Notes under the pieces: model-generated
What the model saw: only the letters and a program-made list of their open reading frames with translations
Told to the model about the DNA's origin: nothing
The model's database searches: none
Program-made: the position numbers and the translations under genes
In this document: positions 1-11,810 of the stretch, in pieces
Numbering within the stretch: position 1 is the first letter of the stretch
Layout: each line of letters opens with the position of its first letter
DNA from: Iris pallida
Lineage: Eukaryota; Streptophyta; Magnoliopsida; Asparagales; Iridaceae
NCBI GenBank assembly: GCA_029216955.1
Contig: JANAVB010016199.1
Location: 11,293,595-11,357,594, forward strand
Length of the DNA: 64,000 nt
Reading direction: 5' to 3'

Positions 1-2630
1 GCCAAAAAAAAAACCCTCTAGCCTCTTTTCCACTTAGCTCGGCTACTAAAAAGCTGAATGGCAAAGAACTCAGTTTCCTCTTGAACACTCGCAGCACAGC
101 AACTGCACGCTTCTCCTTGCCACCCATATCTCCTTTCCATAACGATTCTCTTAGGTGTGCTCAAAAGAGATCCGTTTCTTATACCTCGTTGACAGCCAAT
201 CATTCATACTAGACCAATCTTGGCACACTAAGCATCCGTCTGCAGCTTGCTATTGTTGCCACCTCTGTTGAAATTTTAACACATCACCTTGAAACCAAGG
301 TTCTAAGTATTGGCTGAAAGCAATAGATTTCGGCCATTTTGGATCGGAATTGAAGGGCCCAAAAATGCCAAAAGTCCTGACACTGCCAAAACCGACCAAT
401 TCAAAAACACCATAAGTGATACTGATAAGGGTCAAAAACTGACGAATTCCAACCCATGGAAACTGCCGAACTAATACTCATAAGGGTCCCAGAACGATAC
501 CAGTAAGGTAGTCAAAGGTGTAAGGCGCACTTGAGGCACAAAGAGTCTAAATCGTCAGAGACGCAAGGGACACTCAAGGTGCATGCCCGAGCGAACAAAA
601 CGCAAAAATAAAAAATAATAATAATATACATAAATAAATTAGTAATATAAGAATAAAACCCAGTAACATATTAAAACCACAAAAACTATGTTAAAACATA
701 ACCAATTGAACTAGCATAGCAACAATAACAGTAGCAGTCAATAGAACTAACAAGAATTTGTATTCTCCCTACCACACTTTTAGTAAATTTTAGTTTTTCC
801 ACTTCGACTGTAGCCAACTTTGACAACCGTGGAAAGGGCTACATTCCTCCCACTTGTATTTGCCTCAAAGTTTTTTGTATAAAAAAATCCATAATGCGCG
901 CCTCGACTGTTGCGCCTTGTTGCGAGGCGCGTCCGAGACGCGCCTTTGACTACCAATGATACCAAAATTTTAGTTTTTGAATCTTGCTTGAAACAGCCAG
1001 AGTCTCTTCTAACTACCGCCTCGTCCATAACATGGAGATTACCTAGCTAGCTAGTCAATGATCTTTTGAGACCAAAGTTAATATGGAGGCATAGAAACTT
1101 ACCCCTGACTGGAATAGAAGCCGCTAGGTCCCTTTCCGCATTGGTTTTCACTTGTTCGCTTATGGACCACAGTCAATCTTGTAGCGAAAAGTCAAGTTTG
1201 TCCTTCAATCATCTTAATTCCATCCGGCGGTGTCTCGAACTTGTTTATCCTTAGTGAAAACTGGCACAGGAGACGATGGTTTTCAGTTCCTTTGAGAATA
1301 TGTCTTCATTTGCTGGTAGTACGGCTTTCTGCTCTAGCAGACACCTGAGAGTTCCCATCTCTCCTGGCTGTCTAGATACTGCCCCTCTATCTTACAGAAA
1401 GGCCTCTAGTCCTCTATTATGTAACAGAATAAACACGAGTTCCTGAGAGAGCTCTCATATTACCTTGTCCCCACAAATATCTACCCATTTCGCAGGTTAT
1501 TCTGGTGCAAGTATAAAGCACCATACTTGACACACTTGGTACTCATTACAACCAAAACTGTAACCCTCGGGGACTTCATCGTTCACCTTGGAATTCCCCC
1601 TCCCCTTTTCAAACTTTAAGAACCCAGGTCCTCCTTTGGTGCATCACTTCAAACAGGTCTAGTCACTAATCTAAACAGGAGGCAGATCTGATCATTGTTT
1701 CCTACTGTTCTAGACAATCTGGTGTTGTTTAATTAGTGCAAAAGTGTTGTTGAATTGTTGGAGAAGGGGGCTTTGGTTGCATACTTGCAAACTTGATTCG
1801 TGGGCCTTAAGGAACCATCTTGGAAGGTAACTTTCATTTATACAACAAATATTCATTTAACATGCTTTGGGAATAAATATTCATTTAACATGCTTTCGAC
1901 ATGACCTCTAACTAAAACACAAATGAGATAGCTAGTATTGTTGTAACCTTTAAATTGAGCAATACATAGATTACAAAAATACTACGTAATTGTGCATAGC
2001 CAGGAAAGATATCGATTCGAAACCCAGGAAAGCATTTTAGCTGAAAATTAATCTACACAAGCTAAAGCTGTTTTAACATGCTAACTTACAGTTATAAATA
2101 ATTGTCTAACTGATTACCAAGTTAGCGTGAAATCCTTGGCCAGAAAATTATGGGAAAGCTAAAATCATTCAACTACACCTAGAGATCAGGTCGCAGGTAG
2201 GAAAGCTAAATTGCTAATGCAGTATAAAGTGTAAAATCATGCAACCAAGGAGCCTCCAAAGTTCTCCTAGAACAAAAGTGTATATAGACAGATATAAGAG
2301 GTAAAATGATAAGCTTTCTCTCTTAAGTTGCAATTATCTAAATGGTACAGGACGAGCCAAACGACAAGATTAAAACACAGCCTTAGAGTGATTGATAATT
2401 ATAATTTTATACCGTCAAGCCACAAAGCAGTCCTAACCAATGACTTGAAATATTTAGTCAAAAAAAACTTCTAGTTATATCAAATAATAGATCAAATGCA
2501 AATTGCAAGAAATCAAAGATAATGAAAATCCAGTGGTATATTAGCAAGTAAATAGGAAAGATACTAAAAGTGATGTGACATGGGCATGTAGTTTAATCAT
2601 TAATAAGCATAAAATGTTGTGTACGCTTGC
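1..2630. other. Non-coding stretch, probable intron 2 of the beta-galactosidase gene
   Basis: No convincing exon is visible on either strand. The stretch follows the exon 2 donor of the minus-strand gene at 2631-3203, so it is inferred to be intronic. I looked for the expected next exon (a PSNWQ...HG-type motif) and did not find it, so intron 2 either extends past the left edge or the gene is truncated. It contains GGCGC/GCGCC-rich dispersed-repeat-like patches near 500-600 and 885-950 and is otherwise AT-rich. Confidence 0.4.
500..950. repeat. Degenerate GGCGC/GCGCC-rich dispersed repeat
   Basis: Words such as AAGGCGCACTTGAGGC near 510-535 and GCGCGCCTCGACTGTTGCGCC near 895-920 lie in opposite orientation around AT-rich DNA. 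This resembles low-complexity dispersed plant repeats. Ends and target duplications cannot be defined by eye. Confidence 0.25.
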
Positions 2631-2631
2631 C
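2625..2631 (-). other. Non-canonical GC splice donor after exon 2
   Basis: On the minus strand the exon ends TTTGCCAG and continues GCAAGC. A phase-1 junction here would let the next exon begin with TG to give the V of the family's LPVPSNW-like stretch. The CAG|GCAAG context is the strong consensus that GC-AG introns need. The partner acceptor is not seen. Confidence 0.6.
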
Positions 2632-3203
2632 TGGCAAAGTTTTCCAAACTGAATCATCATAAGAAACATCATGGAAGTTGACAGGGACATTTGCAGGAGA
2701 GGATGCCAGAAAGAACTTCCAATACCCACTTAAAGACATAACAAAAGGTAAGTCTTTGACCCAAAATGCAGCACTTTCAAGGGCACCAGAAACAGCATCA
2801 TCATTCCAGACAGCTGAACTAGAACTCAGAAAATCTACCTTGCTGCGTTGGTACCAGTACCTAAGAGATCCTGCTTCGGAAATATATTCAGTGATAACAG
2901 ATACGAACAGAACTTAAACTTGCTTAGTGAAAAAGAATAGGTGCATGTCATCGCATTTATGAGCATACTGCCAGAACATAAGATAACTTTCCAGGAAACA
3001 TAAAACATGTAATATCATAGACTAACAGACATAGTGGCGCTCAATTGATAGGGCACATTAACAGTGATACCTTCGACTGTATCATGGGAGCGCAGTGGCA
3101 CATGAGCATCACGCTTCCTCCACTTGAAGAAAGATGGATCTTCCCAGACCTTATGGGAGTGGTTCATTGGGGAAAATACTCCAACTGGAGAAGCAACTGC
3201 CAT
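2631..3203 (-). CDS. GH2 (LacZ-like) beta-galactosidase, N-terminal exons 1 and 2 (partial gene)
   Basis: These are the first 124 codons of a plant glycoside hydrolase family 2 beta-galactosidase, a family of roughly 1,100 residues that hydrolyses terminal beta-galactosides. Exon 1 is 3071-3203: ATG at 3203, with an in-frame TAA directly upstream supporting this start, and the family signature HKVWEDPSFFKWRKRDAHV. Intron 1 is 2871-3070 (200 bp, GT-AG). Exon 2 is 2631-2870 and contains LRYWYQRSKVDF, SAVWNDDAV and LSGYWKFFLASSPANVP, leading into the sugar-binding jelly-roll domain. The reading frame has no stop and both exon junctions are phase 1. Exon 2 ends CCAG|GCAAGC, which implies a GC-AG intron. 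The family is recognised from motif memory, not from a search. The remaining about 980 residues are not in the window, so this may be an intact gene running left or a truncated copy. Confidence 0.85.
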
Positions 3204-4721
3204 TTAAGACAGTATCTTCCGTTCAATCCAGATAAAGTGTCTCAGTAATAACGATAATGAACATGCACTGTAAAACAGAAAAAGAGTAAGTTTAAGTTCA
3301 ATTGCCACAGGAAAATTTAGAAAAGGGATAAACTCGGAAATTGGTAATATTCAGATATTTCAGAAAAAGTATACTGATCCTTGTGCTGATAAAAGAAAAA
3401 ATCATTAGGTGAACATATAGCTTACACATACAATGACAAATCAATATGAACTACTACTACAAAAGAGATTTCCCTCAGTAGGGCTGAGTGGAAGAAGGGG
3501 ATTCCTGTAGCTAACACCCAAAATTTTGGGATAAAGCTTCCTTATAGTTATTTAATAAGTAAGACTATCATTCATCCACACAAATAAATTTAAAAATACA
3601 TTATATACATAGAAAAAGGAAGGAACTAAGCCGAAATGATGAATTCCATGGATGGCAAAGTAAAACTACCTACTAAACAAATTTTGAAGCTACACTACAT
3701 AAACTAAGTGATAGATTTAAATGCATATCAACATACTCGATAGGAGAACGGTAACTACAACACAACAGATGCGACCACAAAGGCAAACGAAAAAGAATCA
3801 TAGCCGAGAGGTCACCTTCTCAAATAAAGCTTGCGACTAAATACGAGGGTGTCCTAGTGCCACGAGATACGTTGCACGGCCACGGAAAAATGGTGTATGG
3901 ATCCGTACCTTATTCATACCATATATATGACCATATTCGTGCAACATAGGTGACTGTACTCACCTATCCGAAAAGTCGGGTTTCCCGGATCCGTATCGTG
4001 TCCTTATCTATATCTGTGCTCGTATAGGCGAAAAGGCCATGAGACTCCTACAGATGCAAGATATGTGAGGGGTCAAGATGTGTATCCACCTTAGCCCCAA
4101 AGTACGAAGGGCCGTACCCGAACTCTGCATCCTCCAGGATGCAACTCAGAGGACGCTCCAACCAGAAAAAGGGGGTGCGTCGTACTGTCACGAGGCTCCC
4201 ACTGATGCAGAATATGAGGACTCAAGATTTACGAGAGACTTACACAGAAAACACTGTTTCCGAAGCGCTCTATGAGTATAGTATAGGCCTAGAGTGAGGA
4301 TCATTTTTTACATAATATGAGAATTTTGAGGTCCATATGAATGCTTGATGGAACTAAAATTGGTCCTACCTACACCTACTCTACTGGATCATCCAAAAGT
4401 CCCCATTAAAAAGTGGAACTGAAAGCATTAATACGAAAGGAACAAGAGGAAAAAGGAGGAGGAACGCAGCTACCTGATGCTGATGCTGGTGCTGATGCTG
4501 ATGCTCTCTATCTCATCCAGATCGCCTATTATTCCCCTTATTTTGTTGTTGATGAGAATGATGTGGACACATAAATACAAATACAATATTATGATACTAA
4601 CAGTCTAACATTGTGGAAGAAAACTGGGCTCTTCCTTTTCAGTGGGCCAGGTCGGCTCTACCACAAGCTCCAAATTGATTTGGGTTTGGATGTTCATCTA
4701 TTCTATTATATATATGATACA

Positions 4722-4768
<47 letters not shown>

Positions 4769-4850
4769 ACAAAAAAATAAACTTTCCGTATAAAAATAAT
4801 TAAAAAAATAGGCTAATTATAAAAGCACTTCACCTTTTACTCGGATCTAC
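3204..4850. other. 5' flank of the beta-galactosidase gene; no gene seen
   Basis: AT-rich DNA upstream of the minus-strand start codon. It should hold the 5' UTR and promoter, but no TATA box can be placed with confidence. A short GCTGAT-type microsatellite lies near 4476-4506. A GC-richer patch at about 3840-4270 has no recognisable coding frame. Confidence 0.5.
4731..4765. repeat. (TA)n microsatellite
   Basis: Uninterrupted TA dinucleotides flanked on both sides by ATGATACAAAAAAA-type sequence, suggesting a small local duplication around the tract. Confidence 0.9.
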
Positions 4851-5380
4851 TTGGATTGAGGGTTAAGAGAGTTGAGTGAGGAGAAGTTAAGTGAAAAAAA
4901 AAAAAATCATGCTTGGTTTGAGGGTGGGTTTAGGAGGAAGGGTTATAGAGAGCTAAGTGAAAGTTTATCTTACCATCTTTTGTCCATTTTTTTATCCCTC
5001 CAAATCGGAGGGTTAACAAGAAAAATTGAGGATTTTTGTTTAAAAAGTCATAAATACCTCTTATTTGTTCTATAACTATCACCATTTTTTTTTCAATTTT
5101 TCTTGTTTCCAACATGTTGTTCCGTACCTCCCTAATTTGTGAAGATATTTTGACAAGTTCTAATTAAATTTCAATCAAATTTAATTTTATGACATATATA
5201 CTAAGGTTATTTTGGTAATTATCGTATTTTTACTAATCATCCTCTCATTCAAAATGTCAAATCCAAACCAGAGTTATTAAACACCCCCCACTTAACTCTC
5301 CCTCCAATCCAAACAAGCTTCTATGTATTGACTATACTCCCCCTCACTTAACTCTGCTTATTTTTTTTCCCTCAATCCAG
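4851..5380. mobile_element. MITE-like element(s) with terminal inverted repeats
   Basis: The left side (4911 onward, GCTTGGTTTGAGGGTGGG) and the right side (ending 5318, reverse complement GCTTGTTTGGATTGGAGGGA) form an imperfect inverted repeat about 410 bp apart. An outer pair is also visible: TTGGATTGAGGGTTAAGAGA at 4851 against the complement of CTCAATCCAG at 5371-5380. Both pairs share GAGTTAAGTG-like words, so this may be a nested or duplicated MITE. There is no coding capacity and no clear target duplication. Confidence 0.5.
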
Positions 5381-5509
5381 CAGACCCGGGCTTGTCCAGG
5401 TTTAAGAAAAAATTACTCAGGACGGCCTATATTTTACTTAGGGCTGCCCCCAAACCCAACCCTCCCAACCCAATTTTCTTCCTTCATTTCAACCTTTCAC
5501 AACTACCAA

Positions 5510-6067
5510 AATAGGTCGGACAAGAGGCCGACACGGCTTAACACGGAAATCTTGAAAGTGGACATGCTATATTTGTAGTGGACATGGGAAAAAGTAAAAC
5601 ATAGGATACAATGGACACAAGCATTTGGGTTAGGGTTTTCTAAGAATGGGTTTAGATTTAGAAATGATCCCTAATAAAAAATTAGGGGTATTTATAGGGT
5701 GATTAGGACTAATCTAGAAAAGAATATTCCAAGAACATTCTAGAAAATATTCTTAAGAATATGCTAGATATCATGGAATATTTCTTGGGATTAATTAATG
5801 CTAATCCCTAATTAATTAAGGGACTTCTAGATAGTTCCCACTAATCACTAGCTAATCATGGCATACTACTATAAACCAAATGTCCCTCCACTTCCAGCAA
5901 TTTACCAAATTGCCACTCCACCTCCATAATCATAAACTTTCAAATAATTACCAATAATGCCACTCTACCTTAAATAATTACGACTTTGTAGTACTTTCTC
6001 ATGATCACCCAAAAATAATTCCCGAAGCAAAATTAGAAAAATTAGGAAATGGAAACATGGGGTTATA
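5510..6067 (-). mobile_element. LTR remnant of element H (Ty3/gypsy, minus strand)
   Basis: On the minus strand the sequence AATTTCAAGGACAAATT...GGTGGGTAGA (6068-6110) is the tail-plus-polypurine pattern that precedes the 3' LTR in these elements. It is followed by TATAACCCC, a degenerate form of the TGTAA(A)CCCC LTR start seen in C and A. A TATA box follows at 5689-5696. The lower boundary is not clear. Confidence 0.55.
5689..5696 (-). promoter_or_regulatory. LTR TATA box (element H), pointing toward the beta-galactosidase gene
   Basis: TATAAATA on the minus strand within CCCTATAAATACCCC, a typical plant LTR core promoter context. It faces the host gene start about 2.5 kb away. Activity is not known. 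Confidence 0.5.
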
Positions 6068-6115
6068 TATCTACCCACCTTCGAAAAAATTTGTCCTTGA
6101 AATTTCAAATAGCAC

Positions 6116-6583
6116 ATCTAGGAATAATCAAATATATAAATTTGAAAATGACACGATAATGATCAAAATCGGTTATGCACGATCGTGAATAAAATCGAAA
6201 AATTCGAGTTGGAACGTTCAGAAAATTAGTCAAAATGGTATTATCACGACTAAAATTTAATCATGGTCAAGGATAGAATCGTAATAAGATAAAAATGTTG
6301 ATCAACTATTGAAAAATGACTAAAAATAATCAAAATCACGATCATCTAGATAAGATCAACGAAATTATTTAGTTACGATCAAAGTCATTCAGGCACGATC
6401 AACAATAAAATCTAACTCATTTAGGCACGATCAAAATATGGCCAAAATTATATAGGCACGGTCGAATACATAACTAAAGTTATCAAAACATGGTCAACGT
6501 TAAAATCATTAAGCACGATCATAGATAGAATCAGAATAGAATCACCTAAACATGTAAAGTCCTTTAGGCATGATAGGCATGAT

Positions 6584-6585
<2 letters not shown>
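6116..6585. repeat. Degenerate interspersed GGCACGATCAA repeats
   Basis: Variants of (AG)GCACGATCA followed by AATAAAATC-like words recur at irregular 25-60 bp spacing (near 6178, 6340, 6377, 6395, 6426, 6455 and 6513). The stretch looks like an old tandem array. No coding frame is visible. Confidence 0.5.

Positions 6586-6588
<3 letters not shown>

Positions 6589-6661
<73 letters not shown>
6589..6661. repeat. (AT)n microsatellite
   Basis: More than 70 bp of uninterrupted AT dinucleotides. Confidence 0.95.
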
Positions 6662-6663
<2 letters not shown>

Positions 6664-6779
6664 ATCTAGTGGAATAGAGTCAAAATCAAAGATTACAAAA
6701 ATAGGGAATACAGAAAGATATAATTAATCAAAATTTTGATCAAAATCTAGGCAATAGAGGAATAGTAATGAAAATCACA

Positions 6780-6885
6780 TAATGACAAGAATGACCTAAG
6801 CTGTGATTGAGCATTCTTATTTCGCAGGCTCCCAATGGTACTCTAGTCCTAAGTACTGTTAGATGGACCTGCATGGGCCACCATA
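6780..6885 (-). mobile_element. Chromovirus leader fragment with the TGGTGGCCCATGCAGG motif
   Basis: The minus strand reads TGGTGGCCCATGCAGGTCC and then matches the start of the element B leader (an ACTAGAGTA.CA core and GCCTGC at similar spacing). No LTR end precedes it, so it is a displaced or truncated fragment. Confidence 0.5.
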
Positions 6886-7269
6886 GCTCAAGATAAAGGA
6901 AGACTTCGAGGAGGAAGGTCTTCCGTACAAGACCAAGGGTGTTGTAAAGGGCCGTCCCGATGAGTCACTTCCACGGAGGGAAGTGGATCGTGCTACCAAG
7001 CTAGGCACGGGTGCAAAAAAGCTCATCGTAGACTGCGATGAGGCAGAGGCGACAAAGTGGAGTTGCTTGTGCAAGGAGTTGCTCAAAGCTCGTGGTAGGC
7101 ATTCGAGTCGACAGAGTTGTAATGGGACTTGCATGCGCGTAGATTGCTCTTTGTGCTTATTAATTATATTGCCTATTTTTGAAAAGCCTTGTTCACCCCC
7201 CCTCCAATCCTCTAGGGTTTTTATATTCATATTTATCTTCAAGTGTCGTAGCATATCTTCAAGAATATG
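6886..7269. other. Unassigned stretch within element H
   Basis: Moderately GC-rich DNA with open frames on both strands but no recognisable domain. It lies between the leader fragment and the integrase remnant. It contains a CACCCCCCCTCC...TCTAGGGT patch that resembles the 3' end of solo LTR K, so it may be part of another LTR. Confidence 0.3.
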
Positions 7270-8173
7270 ATTCACCCTTTATGTCTACCATTGTTTGAAG
7301 TCGATATACAGAATTAAATTTTAACTTTGTTCCCTTGCAAACTGTAGACTATCTAGAAATGCACAAGAATCGCTCGTCTTGGTCTGAAATTATTGAATCT
7401 GGAACTCTGTGCAGTTGAACAATCTCGTTGATGTAAATATGAGCTAACCGATCAATGTTTCATAAAACTTTGATCGCGATAAAATGATCTGACTTGGTCA
7501 ATCGATCAATAATAACTCAGATTGCATCATTTCCTCATTGCGTCTTTGGCAAGTCCACTTTGAAATCAATGTGACCCATTTCACTCGAAATGGCGAGGTT
7601 TTGCATCTCCACGCTAGGCCTATGGTATTCTGTTTTTAATCTTTGACATGGCATATATTATAATACGAAGAAAGAGACATCATTTTTCATACCATGCAAC
7701 TAAAAGGTTGTGCGCAGGTCCTTATACATTTGTGTGCTTCCTAGATGTAAGGAATACTTCACATAATATGTTTCTATCAATATTTCCTTTATGAGCTCAT
7801 TATTCTTAGGAAAGTAGAGTATTCCTTTCACTCACAATATTCCACCCTTGTGCTCCGCAAAATTCATTACCTTCCCTGCTGAAATTAACTCGCACATCTT
7901 TTGCAGGAATAGGCCATCCTTTTGTGCTATTTTCATCTTCTCGCAAGGTCAGCTCAAGTTTTAGTTGAGCTAATTGTGTTCTTCGGACGTGAACTTAGAA
8001 CTCAATATCCATACTCTCTAAGTCATATAGTATCTTACTCGCTATTGTCAACGCTCCTACAATGCATCTACTATAATATTTCCTTTACCTGGTGTTTATG
8101 TAATTGTCAGGTCATGATTTTTTATTAGTTCTAATCAACGCCTTAGCCACAAATTTAATTTCTTTTGGGTGAA
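7270..8173 (-). pseudogene. Element H pol remnant: integrase and RNase H C-terminus
   Basis: Minus-strand translation with several stops and frame breaks shows IIDRLTKSDHF, LAHIYINEIVQLHRVPDSIISDQDERF (integrase core with both aspartates of the catalytic triad) and, higher up, FTQKKLNL (start of the segment after the RNase H TDHKSLKY motif). This is a Ty3/gypsy integrase less similar to the A/B/E group than those are to each other. The frame stops at 8173 because J inserted here. The upstream half (TDHKSLKYI and RT) resumes at 13998. Confidence 0.7.
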
Positions 8174-8869
<696 letters not shown>

Positions 8870-8871
8870 AG

Positions 8872-8883
8872 TGGTATCAGAGC
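8872..8883 (+). other. Primer-binding site of J (tRNA-iMet type)
   Basis: TGGTATCAGAGC two bases inside the 5' LTR. It is complementary to the 3' end of initiator tRNA-Met, the usual copia primer. Confidence 0.9.
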
Positions 8884-10059
8884 CTCCCTTGTTTGACTCA
8901 TGGGTTTGAAGTTTCAAGTTTCAATTTTTGTTATTGCTCTGAAACCCTAAATCGTTTGATCTAATTTAATTTATGGTTCCGATTGTTCGATCTATTTTTT
9001 TTATGATCTATCGAGCATTTATATAAGGTGCAGTTAGAATCATTAGGGTTTGGAATTTTGTATAAAAGTGTTTTTTTAATTATAAACATCGATTTGTGTT
9101 TTCTGTAACAAGGTTGGATTTTTTTAATCGGCCGATGCTGTTATCTTATGTTTTAGAACTTAGTCCTGGCGACATTTCGAACTGAAGTATCACATGCCGC
9201 CTGCAAGTTTTGTTTGATTGGCCACACAATTAATTGGGTTTAAAAAAAATGCTTTCCCACGGTCAGCACTCAAAGATTGTATATTTTAGAATATCTGTTC
9301 CTTATCAAAGCAAAGTTTGGAACTTTATTTGTTTTAATGGGTTGATAATGGTTCTATTGATTTTGTCATTGACAAGAAAAACATCATGTCGAGGAAGCAT
9401 TTTCCATATTTTGACATTGCAAGATGCATGCTCACATTATTTTATTTACTTTGGACTCATCATCATTATTATCATAAATATATAAAAAGATGATATTTAT
9501 GAGGCTTGTGCATATAGGAAGATATATTAAAGATGGTATTAAATGGCTTTAATCCAGGCTGTATTGACATACATGTTTTGCATATGCTTTTGATACTATC
9601 AATCGCATGTCAAGATGCTCTTAACCATGTAATATATATTGTTAGACGCTATTTTGCTATAAAAAAAATTGGCTACTAAGGTTAGTTGGTTGCTGAGTAG
9701 GCAATTGTTTGTTGATAAGTACAACATCAACTAGTTTTTTTGGTTCCAGGATTTATAACCCATGCCAAATAAATTTCTAACAATGTAATCTGTTAATGCA
9801 TATATTTGGTCTTCTATAGATTATTCTATTTAAAGTTATCCTTATGCATTATTTGATATTATCTTTGGATGCATATCCTCCGTAGATTATTTCATGAATT
9901 TTGTTATATTGATAATATGTCAAATTGAAATTCATGATTATGCTTTTGATTACTTTATTTGTAATAATTTTATGAATATGCATGTATATAAAGTTTTGGA
10001 CATGATTCAGTTTTGTAAAATTTAGTCAACATTCAATTTTTTTTGTGCCTTGATTCAAT
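8884..10059 (+). other. J internal region without recognisable coding
   Basis: Expected to hold gag, protease and integrase, but only short broken frames and AT-rich DNA are seen. These domains are deleted or decayed beyond recognition by eye. Confidence 0.5.
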
Positions 10060-10366
10060 AAATAAGGAGTATAAGTCCATGCAAGACAATAAAGTTTAAG
10101 AACTTGTCCCATTACCAAAAGGTATGAAGTCCATTGGTTGCAAATGGACATTTAGAACCAAGAAAGATTGGAAGGGTCATGTGGAGAGGTATAAAGTACG
10201 TCTTGTAGCTAGTGACTTTACTCAAAATTTTGGGATTGATTTTAAAGAGTTTTTTTTTTCTCTTCGGTATCTTTGAAAGACTCTTTTAAAACAATCACAG
10301 CACTTGTTGCACATTTTGATCTTGAATTACATTAAATGGATGTCAAAATTGTGTTTCTCAATGGTA
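10060..10366 (+). pseudogene. J reverse transcriptase, first part
   Basis: The translation shows WTFRTKKDWKGHVERYKVRLVA and, after stops and a frame break, remnants of the LELHQMDVK...FLNG stretch. These are conserved motifs of copia reverse transcriptase. It is interrupted at 10367 by K and continues at 12011 with NIDETIMVHAKNF. Confidence 0.75.
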
Positions 10367-10854
10367 ACATCTGTTGGCCCAATAATTGTATCATATTTTT
10401 GAATATGATTAATCTGTTAAGTTTAGCATTTCATTATCACTAATCTTTATACTATCACTATAGCTTTTCTACTTATACTTTGGTGATACGTGCTTATTGT
10501 TTTACATATTAGGGATATGAGTTTTTATTATATATATCTTAAATTTAATTGAGTTACCAAAATCAAAACTATATTTTGATTATGGTTATTCAATTAAGTT
10601 TAACATTATAATATCACTAATATTTATGCTATCACTATAGCTCTTATACTGAAACTTAGCATTGTCCTATCGTGCTTTATCTTATCACAATTGCTACTAT
10701 GTATATTGCTTTGTTCGTCTAACATGTACATGCAAAAAAGTAATAAACAAGATCAATGTGGACATATGCAATGAAGAAATCATGGTGGGCCAAAAACGAC
10801 GGATCCTACAAGATTTCTCTGAACCACCCGACGACATCTCCGGAGCCACGCACT

Positions 10855-10934
10855 CGGGGGTTTCGCTGCCCGGTCAGCGGACGGGGGTCGAGGGGGCAGC
10901 GCCCCTCATCGGGGGTTCGGGGGCGAAACCCCCG
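10855..10934. repeat. GC-rich hairpin in K
   Basis: Perfect 12-bp arms CGGGGGTTTCGC (10855-10866) and GCGAAACCCCCG (10923-10934) enclose a 56-bp GC-rich loop that holds further pairing words (TGCCC with GGGCA). It stands out sharply from the AT-rich surroundings. Confidence 0.85.
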
Positions 10935-11182
10935 AAAGGTATTCAATTTTCATAAACTGGATATCTTTGGACAGCTACCGCCAAGGGAAAAAGCCAGCAC
11001 CTATCAAAGGAAGAAGCCAAGCCATGCCATCATCATTTCAAGACTCTGAAGAAGTCTGTACCTGCTACAGTATTTTTGGAGTCTGTAATGAGTCTTAGGA
11101 ATAATTATAAACACAAAAAATGGATGGCAAAATCGAAAGCTAGGGTAGAAATTAGCCCAGGGTCATTTTCGGATGAAAACTA

Positions 11183-11428
11183 GCATACCGAGGGTATACC
11201 GGTCTATACCGACGGCATACCGATTTTGTTCACAGAAAGTTTCTGTCTACAAAATCGGCATACCGACGGCATGCCGGTCCATACCGACGGTATGCCGATT
11301 CAGTAACGTTTGAAATTTCAACGGTCGGATTTCGAGCGTTTAATGATCCCAATGGCTATATTTCTAGCCGTTGTATTCCAGACCGGTATACCGACGGCAT
11401 GCCGGTCCATACCGACGGTATACCGGTT
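11183..11428. repeat. Palindromic GGTATACCG / CGGCATGCCG array in K
   Basis: At least eight copies of TACCGACGG- or TACCGAGGG-type units with self-complementary cores GGTATACC and GGCATGCC, arranged in two blocks (11183-11298 and 11382-11428). Confidence 0.85.
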
Positions 11429-11471
11429 CGCTGACTGAAAAGTTGCCTTTGGCTCTTTTCAATGCTTTGGT

Positions 11472-11479
11472 TATAAATA
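11472..11479 (+). promoter_or_regulatory. TATA box of LTR K
   Basis: TATAAATA in GGTTATAAATAGCC, about 540 bp before the LTR end. It sets the orientation of K as plus. Confidence 0.6.
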
Positions 11480-11660
11480 GCCTTGAACCCCTTCATTCAA
11501 GGTTGATGCTTTGAGCCTAAAAATTTCTAAACCACCAAAGCCTATCCACAAATAACTCTACAAAGCTTTCATTTGCCATCCACAAATTATGTTAGAGTTA
11601 TTGAGTTGAAAAGTAAGATCTTCATCTTATTGTATAAGGAGATCAAAACCTATTATGAAA

Positions 11661-11810
11661 GGTTGAAGTTGGAGAGTCTTTGTATCCAAACTCTCGGTTG
11701 AAGTTGGAGAGTCTTCGTATCTAAACTCTCGGTTGAAGTCGGAGAGGCCTTCGGATTAAAGCTCTCGTGTAAGAAGTTGGCGAGTTCTTCGGATCCAAAC
11801 TCGTGTGTAA
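11661..11810 (+). repeat. About 35-bp tandem repeat in K
   Basis: Four imperfect units of GTTGGAGAGTCTTYGTATCY followed by AAACTCTCGGTTGAA, the later ones more diverged. Located downstream of the TATA box, in the transcribed part of the LTR. Confidence 0.8.

Noticed and set aside
6859..7275. 138-codon minus frame and overlapping 95-codon plus frame
   Set aside because: No domain similarity recognised and both strands open; probably LTR or other repeat DNA.
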